Shown: positions 52,187 through 61,283, counted from the stretch's first letter. The stretch is 64,000 nucleotides of DNA from Streptomyces sp. NBC_00286 (GCF_036173125.1 NZ_CP108054.1:9493501-9557500), one strand, 5' to 3'. The notes: generated by a model not told the origin, from the letters alone. Translations and numbers: made by a program.

Positions 52187-52450
52187 TCAGCGGCGTACCT
52201 TGGACCGGTCCAGCGCGGCGACGCCCACCGCCGCGAGGCCGATCTGGATCAGCCACTCGATCCAGTCCACCCCTTCGGTTTCCGCCACGTCGAAGGCCGA
52301 GGCGATGCCCGACCCGACGAGCGCGGCCGCGATACCGACCAGGATGGTCCACAGGACGCCGATGCGCTGACGGCCCGGGACGACGAGCCGGCCCAGCACA
52401 CCAATGATGATGCCGATCACGATGGCACTGATGATGCCCGAGATCTCCAT
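52187..52450 (-). CDS. GlsB/YeaQ/YmgE-type small membrane stress protein
   Basis: 87 aa with three hydrophobic helices: SGIISAIVIGIIIGVLGRLV, then GVLWTILVGIAAALVGSGIA and WLIQIGLAAVGVAAL. It matches the transglycosylase-associated/GlsB family by its G-R-L-V-P-G motif after helix 1. Members are linked to stress and envelope homeostasis in many bacteria, but their function is unclear. ATG 52450 is preceded by AGAGG. Confidence 0.8.
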   Translation of the reverse strand: MEISGIISAIVIGIIIGVLGRLVVPGRQRIGVLWTILVGIAAALVGSGIASAFDVAETEGVDWIEWLIQIGLAAVGVAALDRSKVRR

Positions 52451-52521
52451 CTCAGCCTCTCTTCGTCATACTCCCTACCGCTATGAGTGCCCCGTAACGG
52501 TGAGTGCACTCCCGGCTCCGA

Positions 52522-53088
52522 CTACGGGCCATCCCTGTGGTTCAGGCGCGCCCAGGTCTGCAAGGGGACCTCCCGTCCCCTCGACATGCGCAGGACCGGG
52601 TCGGTGTCGACGAGGGTGAAGCCGGTGGCCTGCGCGACCGCTCTGCTCGCCGTGTTGCCCTCCTCGATGCACAGGACCACGCGCCGGGCGTCGATGTGGC
52701 GCAGTGCGTAGTCCGCTACGAGGCGCACGGCTCTGGAGGCCAGGCCCTGGCCGCGGTGGGCGGCGCCGACGCCATAGGCGAGTTCGACGTCCCGTTCGTC
52801 TTTCTGGTTGCGGAACAGCAGGACCTCGCCGCGCGGAACGACACCGTCCGTGGTGATCGCGAACTGCACCTTGCGCCCCTGAGCACGCGCCGCGAACGCC
52901 TCGGCGAGATACGTATGAGCCGCCGCGATGTCGAACGGCGAGGCCACGGGCGTCCAGCGGGCCATCTCCGGGTCGTCGTACAGCTCGACCAGAGCGAGCA
53001 CATCGTCCTCCGACCACTCGCGGAGCCGGATCCCGTCCCCTTCGAGGCGGAGTTGTGGCGGCAGGGCAAGCGACGGTCGGATGTCCAT
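52522..53088 (-). CDS. GNAT family N-acetyltransferase (RimJ/RimL type)
   Basis: 188 aa from ATG 53088 (DIRPSLALPPQLRLEGD). It shows the RimJ/RimL pattern: GIRLREWSEDDVLALVELYD, WTPVASPFD, then YGVGAAHRGQGLASRAVRLV (acetyl-CoA loop) and NTASRAVAQATGFTLV. Such enzymes acetylate N-terminal amines of proteins or small amines. It is transcribed divergently from the ArsR-SRPBCC gene, with 117 bases between the starts. Confidence 0.83.
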   Translation of the reverse strand: MDIRPSLALPPQLRLEGDGIRLREWSEDDVLALVELYDDPEMARWTPVASPFDIAAAHTYLAEAFAARAQGRKVQFAITTDGVVPRGEVLLFRNQKDERDVELAYGVGAAHRGQGLASRAVRLVADYALRHIDARRVVLCIEEGNTASRAVAQATGFTLVDTDPVLRMSRGREVPLQTWARLNHRDGP

Positions 53089-53146
53089 GCGTGGATCATG
53101 CCGCACGCCGCGTGGGCGGCCAAGGGCGTCACCTTCAAGGCACCCG

Positions 53147-53176
53147 TTGACATGCAAGTAATTGCCTGCATAACGT
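53147..53176 (+). promoter_or_regulatory. Promoter with overlapping palindrome upstream of the ArsR-SRPBCC gene
   Basis: A -35 box TTGACA (53147-53152) and a -10-like TAACGT (53171-53176) are 18 bases apart. Between them, ATGCAAGTAATTGCCTGCAT (53152-53171) is a 20-bp imperfect palindrome (16 of 20 positions symmetrical). This is a classic operator-over-promoter layout. An ArsR-type protein, encoded next, is the obvious candidate to bind here. Confidence 0.7.
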
Positions 53177-53205
53177 TGAGTGGGCAAGCGGGGAGAGGTA
53201 AGGCG

Positions 53206-53973
53206 ATGGACCAGGTCTTCAAGGCGCTGTCGGACGGGACGCGCCGACGGCTGCTCGACAGGCTGCACGAGCACAACGGGCAGACGCTGGGGGAGTTGTG
53301 CGCCCGGATCGACATGTCGCGTCAGTCGGTGACCCAGCACCTGGCCGTTCTGGAGGCCGCCAACCTGGTCAGCACGGTGTGGCGGGGGCGGGAGAAGCTG
53401 CACTACCTCAACCCCGTACCGCTCCACGAGATCCAGGAGCGGTGGATCGACAAGTTCGAGCGCCCGCGCCTACGTGCGCTGAGTGCACTCAAGCGACGAG
53501 CCGAGGAAGACATGACCGACAAGCCGTCATACGTATACGTCACCTACATCCAGAGCACGCCCGAGAAGGTCTGGGACGCGCTCACCGACGCCGACCTGAC
53601 CGCCACGTACTGGGGCCACAGCAACGTCTCGGACTGGCGGCCCGGCTCCCGCTGGGAGCACCGCCGTACGGACGGCTCCGGCATCGCCGACGCGGTCGGC
53701 ACCGTCGTGGAGAGCGAGCGGCCCACGCGCCTGGTGCTGACCGGGGTCGCACCCGAGGACGAGGGGCAGGAGGAGAAGTACTCCCGGATCACCTTCGATA
53801 TTCAGAAGCACGAGAACATCGTTCGGCTCACTGTCACCGAGGAGGATCTGACCGACGAGGCCATGCTGGCCGATGTGTCGTCCGGCTGGCCTGCGGTGCT
53901 GTCCAACCTCAAGTCCTTCCTCGAGACTGGCAGCCCGCTGCCGGTGGAGCCGTGGACCGTGCCCACCGGCTGA
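53206..53973 (+). CDS. ArsR-type regulator fused to an SRPBCC (AHSA1-like) domain
   Basis: 255 aa from ATG 53206, ribosome binding site GGGGAGAGG. Residues 1-105 are a winged helix with MDQVFKALSDGTRRRLLDRL and GELCARIDMSRQSVTQHLAV. No ArsR metal-binding Cys cluster is seen. Residues 105-255 are a START/AHSA1-like ligand-binding domain (VYVTYIQSTPEKVWDALTDA, TYWGHSNVSDWRPGSRWEH). The two are normally separate, adjacent genes (SRPBCC beside ArsR), so this is a one-chain version that may sense a hydrophobic ligand directly. Autorepression through the palindrome just upstream is likely. It is divergent from a GNAT gene. Confidence 0.83.
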   Translation: MDQVFKALSDGTRRRLLDRLHEHNGQTLGELCARIDMSRQSVTQHLAVLEAANLVSTVWRGREKLHYLNPVPLHEIQERWIDKFERPRLRALSALKRRAEEDMTDKPSYVYVTYIQSTPEKVWDALTDADLTATYWGHSNVSDWRPGSRWEHRRTDGSGIADAVGTVVESERPTRLVLTGVAPEDEGQEEKYSRITFDIQKHENIVRLTVTEEDLTDEAMLADVSSGWPAVLSNLKSFLETGSPLPVEPWTVPTG

Positions 53974-54055
53974 GGGCGGCCGCGTACGTGCGTCGGCCGG
54001 CCCGCGACGTGTACGCGCGGACCGGCCGACCGCCCTCATCCGTGCAGACGTCCTC

Positions 54056-54508
54056 CTACCGCTGCTCGTACGCCTTCGGTGTGCTCTTCGCCGATGCGGC
54101 CGCGCACACGGCTCCCAGCACGACGGCGAGGCCGCCGATGATGACGTTGCTGACGATGACGCCCGCGTCGGGGCTCTCGCCCACCACCCACGGCGAGATG
54201 ATCAGCCACACGCCTATGGCGGACATCGCCCAGCTCAGGCCGTACATCCGTTCCGGGGCTCTGGTGAATCCGAGTGCCAGCAGGCCTATAGCGATGCCCA
54301 TGATGAGGTTGTGCGTCACGAGTGCGGGCTGGCTTGTAGTGAAGTGGAGAATCCACGGGGATGCAGCGCAGTACAGACCGAGCAGGAACACCGGTCCGTC
54401 CACGAGCGCCACATCGCGACCACCAAGCATGCGGGCGTACCGATCCCGCATTTCGCCTACGTCTGGGTGAGTGGTGATGTCACCTCTGGTGCGTGAGACG
54501 TCGGCCAT
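54056..54508 (-). CDS. SPW repeat membrane protein
   Basis: 150 aa from ATG 54508, with AAGGAG at an 8-base spacing. Four hydrophobic helices contain two SPW repeats (AASPWILHF and IISPWVVGE). An N-terminal soluble stretch (VSRTRGDITTHPDVGEMRDR) precedes them. SPW proteins are predicted integral membrane proteins with unknown function in actinobacteria and other groups. It is transcribed leftward, divergent from the next gene. Confidence 0.8.
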   Translation of the reverse strand: MADVSRTRGDITTHPDVGEMRDRYARMLGGRDVALVDGPVFLLGLYCAASPWILHFTTSQPALVTHNLIMGIAIGLLALGFTRAPERMYGLSWAMSAIGVWLIISPWVVGESPDAGVIVSNVIIGGLAVVLGAVCAAASAKSTPKAYEQR

Positions 54509-54640
54509 GACTCGTCTCCTTTGTTCTCTGCAGGCCCGACCGCTCTGGTGTGGTATGCGGTAAGCGCCGCGTACGTTCATTCTGCGCTTATTTTTTCTTT
54601 ATGTGTAGTGGTCGGCGGGACTGGAGGGGAGGGAGCAACG

Positions 54641-55066
54641 GTGGCTGACGTGCTGGCGCGGATACCCGCGGACATGTGGGCGACCCCGTACGCCGGTGCG
54701 CGGTTTCCGGGATCCGCGGCGGTACGCGACCGGCCGGGCCTCGCCCACGGCGCCAACTGCCAGCTGTTCGCGTACGCGGTTCTCGAACTGTTCGGCGTAT
54801 TCGGCCTGGAACCCGCTGCCTGGCGCTCCAGCGACCTGTGGGCCGATACCAGGCTGACGCGCCGCGTCGCGGTCGCTCAGCCCCTGGACCTGGTTCTGTT
54901 CAACGCCACCGACGAAGCGTGGGGCGCGCACGTAGGGGTCGTCGTGGGGGAGGGCCAAATCCTTCACCTGTGCGCCGAGGTCGGGCGCCCCGCCGTGTGG
55001 AGCATGGCGGAGTTCGCCGCACGGGAGCGGTACCGGACCCTGCTCGGCTTCAAGCGGATGCGCTGA
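54641..55066 (+). CDS. Cytosolic NlpC/P60-like (permuted papain fold) protein
   Basis: 141 aa from GTG 54641, supported by the polypurine GGAGGGGAGGGAG five bases upstream. GANCQLFAYAVLELFG carries the candidate nucleophile Cys and AWGAHVGVVVGEGQILHLC the candidate His; this spacing fits small NlpC/P60-related proteins. There is no signal peptide, unlike most peptidoglycan endopeptidases, so it may act on intracellular substrates. Its 3' end overlaps the end of the convergent acyl-CoA dehydrogenase gene by 17 bases. Confidence 0.65.
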   Translation: MADVLARIPADMWATPYAGARFPGSAAVRDRPGLAHGANCQLFAYAVLELFGVFGLEPAAWRSSDLWADTRLTRRVAVAQPLDLVLFNATDEAWGAHVGVVVGEGQILHLCAEVGRPAVWSMAEFAARERYRTLLGFKRMR

Positions 55067-56093
55067 ACGTCAATGAGGCGAGGTGCGCGGCCCGCGACTC
55101 GGCGGTCTGGCCCTGCACCAGCAGGAACATCGCCTCCCTGGCCAGGCGTTGGGCCTTGCTGGTCAGGGCCATCGCGCGCCCGCCTTCCGTCACCACTGCC
55201 GCGGTGGTGGCCGTGCGCATCACGTCGTAGGCCTGGGTGCGCAGAGCCAGTCGTTCGTCCAGGTGCTCGTGCGGCACCGGGTGGTCGGCCAGCGTGTAGG
55301 ACCGGCGGCGTACCTCGTCGAGGCGGGTGCGCAGCGGAGCGGCGGTGTCGTCGTCCAGCAGAGCGAGGGCCGCCTCGGTGATGCCGAACACCGCCGGTGA
55401 GGCGTTCACCGTCTTCGTGCGGTCGGTCACGGACCACCGCTCGTACGGTACCCGTAGGGCGACCGCCTCCTCCGGCACCCGCAGGCCGTCCAGCTCCATG
55501 GACACCGTGCGGGCGGCCGTGAGGGCCGCGAGCCGCATCGGCGGTGACGGGCGCAGCCCCGGCTGCTCGCGTGCCTCGGTGAAGGCGAACACCACCTCGG
55601 CCGTGTCCGTCACGCCCGCGAGCAGCATCACGTCGTTCAGCCCCCAGCCCGTGTACCAGGGCACGGTGCCGTCGAACCGCCAGCCTCCGGGCTCGGGCAC
55701 GGCCCGTACGAGAACCCGGGGAAAGGCACGGACATGGGCGTACGCGATCCCCGCCAGCAGCTCGCCCGTGGCCAGGGGACGCAGCAGCTTCTCCCGTACA
55801 GGTGAGTCGTAGGTGGCGAGCACCTTCACGGGCGTGTGGTGCTGGGTCTGCACGAACCACGTCGAGCAGCACGCCCCGGCCAGGATCTCCGCGGTCTCCC
55901 GCGCCACCGCGGCGGACGCCCCCGCCCCGCCGTACTCCGTCGGCGCGCCCACTCCGAGCAGCCCCGACCGCCTGACCGCGTCGATGTGGCTCGCGGGCAC
56001 GGTCTCCTGGTCGACCCGCTCGGCATGCGGGGCGAGAAGGTCGTGCGCGAGCCGGTGGGCACGGGCGACGAGGGGATGAGGTGCGGTGGTCAT
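55050..56093 (-). CDS. Acyl-CoA dehydrogenase-like flavoprotein
   Basis: 347 aa. N-terminal helices (LVARAHRLAHDLLAPHAERV) and GVGAPTEYGGAGASAAVA are typical acyl-CoA dehydrogenase starts. The FAD-binding middle domain shows WRFDGTVPWYTGWGLNDVML, and the C-terminal helices run from VNASPAVFGITEAAL to GQTAESRAAHLASL. The protein is about 35 residues shorter than typical members, and the catalytic Glu cannot be placed with certainty, so it might be a nitroalkane-oxidase or monooxygenase-type relative. Start ATG 56093. Not in an operon; its link to the other acyl-CoA genes is not shown. Confidence 0.78.
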   Translation of the reverse strand: MTTAPHPLVARAHRLAHDLLAPHAERVDQETVPASHIDAVRRSGLLGVGAPTEYGGAGASAAVARETAEILAGACCSTWFVQTQHHTPVKVLATYDSPVREKLLRPLATGELLAGIAYAHVRAFPRVLVRAVPEPGGWRFDGTVPWYTGWGLNDVMLLAGVTDTAEVVFAFTEAREQPGLRPSPPMRLAALTAARTVSMELDGLRVPEEAVALRVPYERWSVTDRTKTVNASPAVFGITEAALALLDDDTAAPLRTRLDEVRRRSYTLADHPVPHEHLDERLALRTQAYDVMRTATTAAVVTEGGRAMALTSKAQRLAREAMFLLVQGQTAESRAAHLASLTFSASA

Positions 56094-56191
56094 GGGAGAA
56101 ATTCTCGCGGCAGGGCGGCACGGGGTGTCGAATCGGGGGTGTGCCGTTCGTGTAGGAGGTGGAAGGACACCACGACGCCAAGGAGGCCGTG

Positions 56192-56545
56192 ATGAAGTAC
56201 TACCTGCTCAGCGTGATGCAACCGGTCGGGGGCATGCCCGCCCCCGAGGTCCTCGAGGAGATCGGCAAGAACCTCGACGTCTTCCACCAGGAGCTGCGGG
56301 AGGCGGATGCCTGGGTGTTCGCCGGGGGACTGCACGGCCCGGAGTCCTCCACCGTGCTGCGGCCTCGCGACGGTGACGTCCTGATCACCGACGGCCCGTA
56401 TGCCGAGGGCAAGGAGATGCTCGGCGGGATCTGCCTCATCAAGGCGCCCGACCTGGACGCGGCCCTGGAGTGGGGACGCAAGGCGGCCCTGGCGACGACC
56501 CTGCCGATCGAGGTGCGGCCCTTCATGGGCGAAGCCGACGGATGA
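56192..56545 (+). CDS. YCII-related (DGPF-type) protein
   Basis: 117 aa from ATG 56192, ribosome binding site AAGGAGG. The family block [20 protein letters not shown] has DGPY where the class name DGPF comes from. YCII-type domains have a conserved His-Asp pair that resembles a small enzyme active site; their function is not known. It overlaps the sigma factor gene by 4 bases (ATGA). DGPF proteins are the usual partners of ECF42-type sigma factors, so the pair acts together. Confidence 0.83.
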   Translation: MKYYLLSVMQPVGGMPAPEVLEEIGKNLDVFHQELREADAWVFAGGLHGPESSTVLRPRDGDVLITDGPYAEGKEMLGGICLIKAPDLDAALEWGRKAALATTLPIEVRPFMGEADG

Positions 56546-57729
56546 CCATGGACATCGAGGCCGTGTTCCGCGCGGAGTACGGCCGCGCCGTCTCCGTCCT
56601 CGTCCGCTTCCTCGGCGACATCGACCTCGCCGAGGAAGCGGTCCAGGACGCCTTCACCACGGCCATGCTGCGCTGGCCGGAGACCGGCGTGCCGCCCAGC
56701 CCGGCCGGATGGATCGTCACGACCGCCCGCAACCGGGCGATCGACCGGCTGCGCCGTGAGTCCTCCCGGCAGGCCCGGCACGCCGAGGCCGCCCTGCTGC
56801 ACGCCCCCGACGCACCGCCCGAGGAGGGCCCCGTGCGCGACGACCGGCTCCGCCTCGTCTTCACCTGCTGCCACCCCGCCCTCGCCCTCCAGGCCCGGGT
56901 CGCCCTGACTCTGCGGCTGCTCGGCGGGCTGACCACGGCCCAGATCGCGCGCGCCTTCCTCGTACCCGAGCCGACCATGGCCCAGCGGCTCGTCCGGGCC
57001 AAGGCGAAGATCCGCAACGCGGGGATCCCGTACCGGGTGCCGCGCGACGCCGACCTCCCGGACCGGCTCACCGGAGTGCTGGCCGTCGTCTACCTGATCT
57101 TCAACCAGGGGTACGAGGGTAGGGAGGAGCTGTGCGCCGAGGCTCTGCGTCTCGGCCGCCTCCTCGCCGAGCTCATGCCGGACGAGCCCGAGGCAACTGG
57201 CCTGCTCGCGCTGATGCTCCTCGTCGAGTCGCGCCGGGATGCCCGGCGGGACGACGACGGCGTGCTGGTGCCGCTGCCGGAGCAGGATCGCACCTGCTGG
57301 GACCGCGACCTGATCGCCGAGGGGCAGGAACTCGTCCGCCGCTGCCTGCGCCGGAACCAACCGGGCCCGTACCAGATCCAGGCCGCCATCCAAGCCGTCC
57401 ACAGTGACGCTCCGACCGGAGACGCCACGGACTGGAATCAGATCCGGCGCCTCTACGACCAGCTCCTGGATCTGGCCCCGAGCCCGGTCGTGGCCCTGAA
57501 CCGGGCCGTCGCCGTGGCCGAGACCGAGGGCCCGCGGCAGGCCCTCGGCCTCGTGGACGCCCTCGACCTCGACGACTACGGCGTCCTCCACGCCGTCCGC
57601 GCCGACCTGCTGCGCCGCCTGGGCCGCGACACGGAGGCCGTGCGGGAGTACGAGGCGGCCATCGCGTTCACCGAGAGCGCGGCGGAACGTGCGTTCCTCG
57701 ACCGTCGCCGGAGGGAACTCACACGCTGA
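56542..57729 (+). CDS. ECF42-type RNA polymerase sigma factor with C-terminal extension
   Basis: 395 aa from ATG 56542. Region 2 runs [20 protein letters not shown] to [18 protein letters not shown], region 4 from [20 protein letters not shown] to [13 protein letters not shown] 200-residue TPR-rich C-terminal extension (e.g. [20 protein letters not shown]) replaces the usual anti-sigma control and is known in ECF42 members to be needed for activity. Together with the coupled YCII-type protein it should be a self-contained regulator, with target promoters unknown. Its end overlaps the end of the convergent urtE by 11 bases. Confidence 0.88.
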   Translation: MTMDIEAVFRAEYGRAVSVLVRFLGDIDLAEEAVQDAFTTAMLRWPETGVPPSPAGWIVTTARNRAIDRLRRESSRQARHAEAALLHAPDAPPEEGPVRDDRLRLVFTCCHPALALQARVALTLRLLGGLTTAQIARAFLVPEPTMAQRLVRAKAKIRNAGIPYRVPRDADLPDRLTGVLAVVYLIFNQGYEGREELCAEALRLGRLLAELMPDEPEATGLLALMLLVESRRDARRDDDGVLVPLPEQDRTCWDRDLIAEGQELVRRCLRRNQPGPYQIQAAIQAVHSDAPTGDATDWNQIRRLYDQLLDLAPSPVVALNRAVAVAETEGPRQALGLVDALDLDDYGVLHAVRADLLRRLGRDTEAVREYEAAIAFTESAAERAFLDRRRRELTR

Positions 57730-58411
57730 GCGCCTCCCGCACCGCCGCCACCGACTCCTTCCCGCCCGCACCGGACGAGGTGACCCGCCCGGCCTCCAGG
57801 ACGAAGTACCGCTGCGCCGCCCGCATCGCGAAGCCCACGTGCTGCTCGACCAGGAGCACCGAGAGCCCGCCGCGGGCGGCCAGCGCCAGGATCGTCTCCT
57901 CGATCTCGGCCACGACCGACGGCTGGATGCCCTCGGTCGGCTCGTCCAGGAGCAGCAGCCGGGGCTCGGTGACCAGGGCCCGGGCGATGGCGAGCTGCTG
58001 CCGCTGGCCGCCCGAGAGCAGCCCCGCCCGCCGGTTCGACAGCGTCCGCAGCGCCGGGAACAGGTCCAGTGCCTCGGCGATCGCCGCCTTGCCGCGCTTG
58101 CGCCCGTCCGCGACCAGCTGAAGGTTCTCGGCGGTCGTGAGGTGGGGGAATGCCTGCTGGCCCTGCGGTACGTACGCCATGCCGCGCGCCACACGCTCAT
58201 GCGGTTTGCGGCGCGTGACGTCCTCGCCGTCGAAGCGGACCGCGCCGCTGGACGGGGTGAGCAGTCCGACGGCCGCCCGCAGCAGGGTGCTCTTGCCGGC
58301 ACCGTTGTGCCCGAGCACGGCGGCCACGCCGTCCTTCGGCACCTCGACCGACACCCCGTGCAGGACGCTGCTGCGGTGGTAGCCGACACGGACGTCGTCG
58401 ATCTCCAGCAT
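57719..58411 (-). CDS. urtE: Urea ABC transporter ATPase UrtE
   Basis: 230 aa from ATG 58411, with AGGAGG 5-10 bases upstream; a GTG at 58414 is possible. Walker A is GHNGAGKST, the signature [16 protein letters not shown], Walker [14 protein letters not shown] and the switch His is in [10 protein letters not shown], a branched-chain amino-acid (LivF)-like pattern. It is the last gene of a five-gene operon; its start overlaps the stop of the previous gene (TGATG). UrtE should pair with UrtD to power urea import. It ends 11 bases past the convergent sigma factor's stop. Confidence 0.85.
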   Translation of the reverse strand: MLEIDDVRVGYHRSSVLHGVSVEVPKDGVAAVLGHNGAGKSTLLRAAVGLLTPSSGAVRFDGEDVTRRKPHERVARGMAYVPQGQQAFPHLTTAENLQLVADGRKRGKAAIAEALDLFPALRTLSNRRAGLLSGGQRQQLAIARALVTEPRLLLLDEPTEGIQPSVVAEIEETILALAARGGLSVLLVEQHVGFAMRAAQRYFVLEAGRVTSSGAGGKESVAAVREALSV

Positions 58412-59196
58412 CACGCCTCCTGTACGGCCGCGGGGGCCGCGGTGTCGAGTGCGTCCCCGGCGGCAGCGTGCCCGAGGTACACCTCCTGCACCTTGGGATC
58501 CGCCTGCACCTCGGCCACCGTTCCCTCGCTCAGCACCTTGCCCGCGTGCAGCACGCTGACGCTGCGCGCGAAGGACCGCATGAAGTCCATGTCGTGCTCG
58601 ATGACGACCACGGTCCGCTCCTCGCTGATCCGTTCCAACAGCTCGCCGGTGGCCTGCCGTTCGTCATGGCTCATCCCCGCGACCGGCTCGTCGAGCAGCA
58701 GCAGCCGTACGTCCTGCACGAGCAGCATGCCGATCTCCAGCCACTGCTTCTGCCCGTGCGCGAGCGTCCCGGCGGGGCTGTCGGCCAGCTCCGCGAGCCC
58801 CACCGTCTCCAGCGCCCGTGCCACGGACTCCGGAACGCCCTTGCGGCGCCGCAGCATCGTCAGCATCCCGCGTCCTGCGCCCGCCGCGATGTCCAGGTTC
58901 TGAAGGACGGTCAACTCCTCGAAGACCGTGGCCGTTTGGAACGTACGGCCGATGCCCGACCGGGCGATCTTGTGGACGCTGCGCCCGAGCAGCTCCTCAT
59001 CCCCGAAGAGCGCCGAACCCTCCGCCTTCACCAGACCGGTGACGGCGTCGACGAGCGTCGTCTTGCCCGCGCCGTTCGGCCCGATGAGGAAGCGCAGATC
59101 GCCCGGCTGTACGTCCAGGTCCACGCCGTCGACGGCCTTGAACCCGTCGAAGGAGACCCGCAGTTGCCGTATCCGAAGGCCTGAGAGTTCACTCAT
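58411..59196 (-). CDS. urtD: Urea ABC transporter ATPase UrtD
   Basis: 261 aa. LivG-like ATPase: Walker A GPNGAGKTT, a Q-loop at TFQTATVFEELTV, signature LAHGQKQWLEIG, Walker B LLLLDEPVAGMSH, and the His switch VVVIEHDMDF. The C-terminal tail is Ala/Asp-rich (GDALDTAAPAAVQEA). ATG overlaps the stop of urtC (ATGA). The context of binding protein, two permeases and two ATPases with urtA features makes urea or short-chain amides the likely substrate. Confidence 0.86.
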   Translation of the reverse strand: MSELSGLRIRQLRVSFDGFKAVDGVDLDVQPGDLRFLIGPNGAGKTTLVDAVTGLVKAEGSALFGDEELLGRSVHKIARSGIGRTFQTATVFEELTVLQNLDIAAGAGRGMLTMLRRRKGVPESVARALETVGLAELADSPAGTLAHGQKQWLEIGMLLVQDVRLLLLDEPVAGMSHDERQATGELLERISEERTVVVIEHDMDFMRSFARSVSVLHAGKVLSEGTVAEVQADPKVQEVYLGHAAAGDALDTAAPAAVQEA

Positions 59197-60320
59197 GCTG
59201 CTTCTCCCACAGGAAGGGCAGGTGACGGTTCCTCACTCGCATGCGACGCCCTGCGCCGCCGTACCATCCCCACCAGCGAGGCCAGACCGCCCGGCAGGAA
59301 GGCCAGGGCCACGATGAACAACAGCCCCTGGAAGTACGTCCAGGCCGCCGGGAACTCCTCCGACAACGCCGTCTTGGCCCAGGCGACCCCGATCGCGCCC
59401 AGTACCGCGCCGGCCAGGCTCGCCCGGCCGCCGACCGCAGCGCCGATGACGAACTCGATGGACGGCACGATCCCGATCATCGCGGGCGAGATGATGCCGA
59501 CGGCCGGGACGAACAGAGCGCCCGCCAGTCCCGCCATGCCCGCTGCCACGACGTACGCGACGAGCTTCACGTTCGCCGGGTCGTAGCCGAGGAAGCGCAC
59601 CCGCTCCTCCGAGTCCCGTACGGCGACGAGGAGTTCGCCGTACCGGCTGTGGATCAGCTGCCGGGCGAGCGCCATCAGGAGCAGCAGGGCGGCGGCGATG
59701 ACGAAGTACACCATCCGCTGGTTGACGGGGTCGTTGAGGTCGTAGCCGAAGAAGCCCTGGATGTCGGTGAGTCCGTTGGTGCCGCCGGTGGTGGCCTGCT
59801 GGCCGATGAGCCAGATCGCGAAGGCGGCGGTGAGCGCCTGGCTGAGGATCGCGAAGTACGCGCCCTTGACCCGGCGGCGGAAGATGAACGAACCGAGCAG
59901 CGCGGCGACCAGCATCGGCAGCAGTACGGTCGCGGCGAGCGCGAAGACGGGGTTCTCGAACGGCCGCCACCACCAAGGGAGTTCGGTGGCCGTGCCGTAC
60001 AGCTGCATGAAGTCGGGGAGGTTGCCGGGCCCGGCGTCGGCGATCTTCAGGTGCATCGCCATGGCGTAGCCGCCGAGCCCGAAGAAGACACCCTGTCCGA
60101 GCGTGAGCAGCCCGCCGCGCCCCCATGCCAGGCAGATGCCGACCGCTACCATCGCGGTGCACAGGTACTTGGCGAGCAGCCCGAGCCGGAAGTCGGAGAG
60201 GGCCAGTGGCGCCAGTCCGAAGAGGGCCACGGCGGCCGCGGCGAAACCTGCGCGCGCCCGCGCGGAGTGTCCCTTGAGCAGGGGCATACGAGTGAGAAGA
60301 GGCATACGAGAGTCGGTCAT
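59193..60320 (-). CDS. urtC: Urea ABC transporter permease UrtC
   Basis: 375 aa from ATG 60320, overlapping the urtB stop by 4 bases. About ten hydrophobic helices of a LivM-like permease. Conserved stretches are LTLGQGVFFGLGGYAMAMHL and a coupling-type loop around VAVRDSEERVRFLGYDPANV, with GAAVGGRASLAGAVLGAIGV near the end. UrtC is longer than LivM, with an extended central part that fits urea-type transporters. It should form the channel with UrtB. Confidence 0.86.
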   Translation of the reverse strand: MTDSRMPLLTRMPLLKGHSARARAGFAAAAVALFGLAPLALSDFRLGLLAKYLCTAMVAVGICLAWGRGGLLTLGQGVFFGLGGYAMAMHLKIADAGPGNLPDFMQLYGTATELPWWWRPFENPVFALAATVLLPMLVAALLGSFIFRRRVKGAYFAILSQALTAAFAIWLIGQQATTGGTNGLTDIQGFFGYDLNDPVNQRMVYFVIAAALLLLMALARQLIHSRYGELLVAVRDSEERVRFLGYDPANVKLVAYVVAAGMAGLAGALFVPAVGIISPAMIGIVPSIEFVIGAAVGGRASLAGAVLGAIGVAWAKTALSEEFPAAWTYFQGLLFIVALAFLPGGLASLVGMVRRRRASHASEEPSPALPVGEAA

Positions 60321-61213
60321 ACGAGGCTCCTCGTACGCAGGGTGTACAGCCCTTGGGGCCGCCACTGGAGGAACGCGACGATGCCCACGAGGACGAGCAC
60401 CTTCGCGACGCTGACGGTGGTGGAGTACTCGAGGACGGACTGCAGGACGCCAAGGACGAAGGCGACGATCACGGTGCCCTTGAGCTGTCCGATGCCGCCG
60501 ACCACGATCACCAGGAAGGCGTCGATGATGATGTTGGTGCCCATCGTGGGACCGATGGGACCGACCAGCGTCAGCGCGACTCCGGCGATTCCGGCGAGCC
60601 CGGACCCGATGAAGAACGCGGTCCGGTCCACGCGTTCGGTGGAGATGCCGGACACCTCGGCAAGATCGCGGTTCTGCACGACGCCGCGGATCCGTCGGCC
60701 CAGCGGGGTCAGCCGCAGGGTCAGCGACAACGCGACGACCGCCGCGATCGCCAACCCCAGAATGAACAGGCGGCTGTTGGCGACCGTGAGCGGATCGTCG
60801 CCGCCGATGAGCGTGATGTTCCCGGTGAGCAGGTCGGGCGCGCGGGTCTGCACGTTCGGCGCGCCGAAGATGTCCCGGGCGAGCTGCTGGAGCATCAGCG
60901 AGACACCCCAGGTGACGAGCAGCGTGTCGAGCGGGCGCAGATACAGGCGGCGGATCAGCAGCCACTCCAGCAGCGCGCCGAGGGCTCCCGCCACCAGGAA
61001 GGCGACGGGCAACGCGACGAGCAGCGACAGACCGGCGCTGGTGATGGACTTCTGGAGGACGTACGTGGTGTAGGCGCCGGCCATGATGAACTCGCCGTGG
61101 GCCATGTTGATCACGTTCATCTGGCCGAAGGTGAGCGAGAGACCGAGCGCGATGAGCAGCAGGACGGCACCGATGCTGATGCCGGTGAAGGTCTGACCGA
61201 GGATCACGGTCAT
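60317..61213 (-). CDS. urtB: Urea ABC transporter permease UrtB
   Basis: 298 aa from ATG 61213 (TVILGQTFTGISIGAVLLLI). LivH-like permease: LSLTFGQMNVINMAHGEFIM near the N-terminus, LRLTPLGRRIRGVVQNRDLA (the ATPase-coupling loop) and GTNIIIDAFLVIVVGGIGQL before the end. It sits 98 bases after urtA; the gap holds a stem-loop (61251-61283) that may hold back transcription so UrtA is made in excess. Confidence 0.86.
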   Translation of the reverse strand: MTVILGQTFTGISIGAVLLLIALGLSLTFGQMNVINMAHGEFIMAGAYTTYVLQKSITSAGLSLLVALPVAFLVAGALGALLEWLLIRRLYLRPLDTLLVTWGVSLMLQQLARDIFGAPNVQTRAPDLLTGNITLIGGDDPLTVANSRLFILGLAIAAVVALSLTLRLTPLGRRIRGVVQNRDLAEVSGISTERVDRTAFFIGSGLAGIAGVALTLVGPIGPTMGTNIIIDAFLVIVVGGIGQLKGTVIVAFVLGVLQSVLEYSTTVSVAKVLVLVGIVAFLQWRPQGLYTLRTRSLV

Positions 61214-61250
61214 ACGGCGGCTCCGGGAGACGGCGGCGGGGCACGGGGCA

Positions 61251-61283
61251 CCCGCTTCGAAGTCTTCAACTCCTCGAAGCGGG
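61251..61283 (-). terminator. Stem-loop between urtA and urtB
   Basis: CCCGCTTCGA (61251-61260) pairs with TCGAAGCGGG (61274-61283), a perfect 10-bp stem with a 13-base loop. Located between the binding-protein gene and the first permease, it can act as a partial terminator or mRNA stabiliser for urtA, as in many binding-protein operons. Confidence 0.6.
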
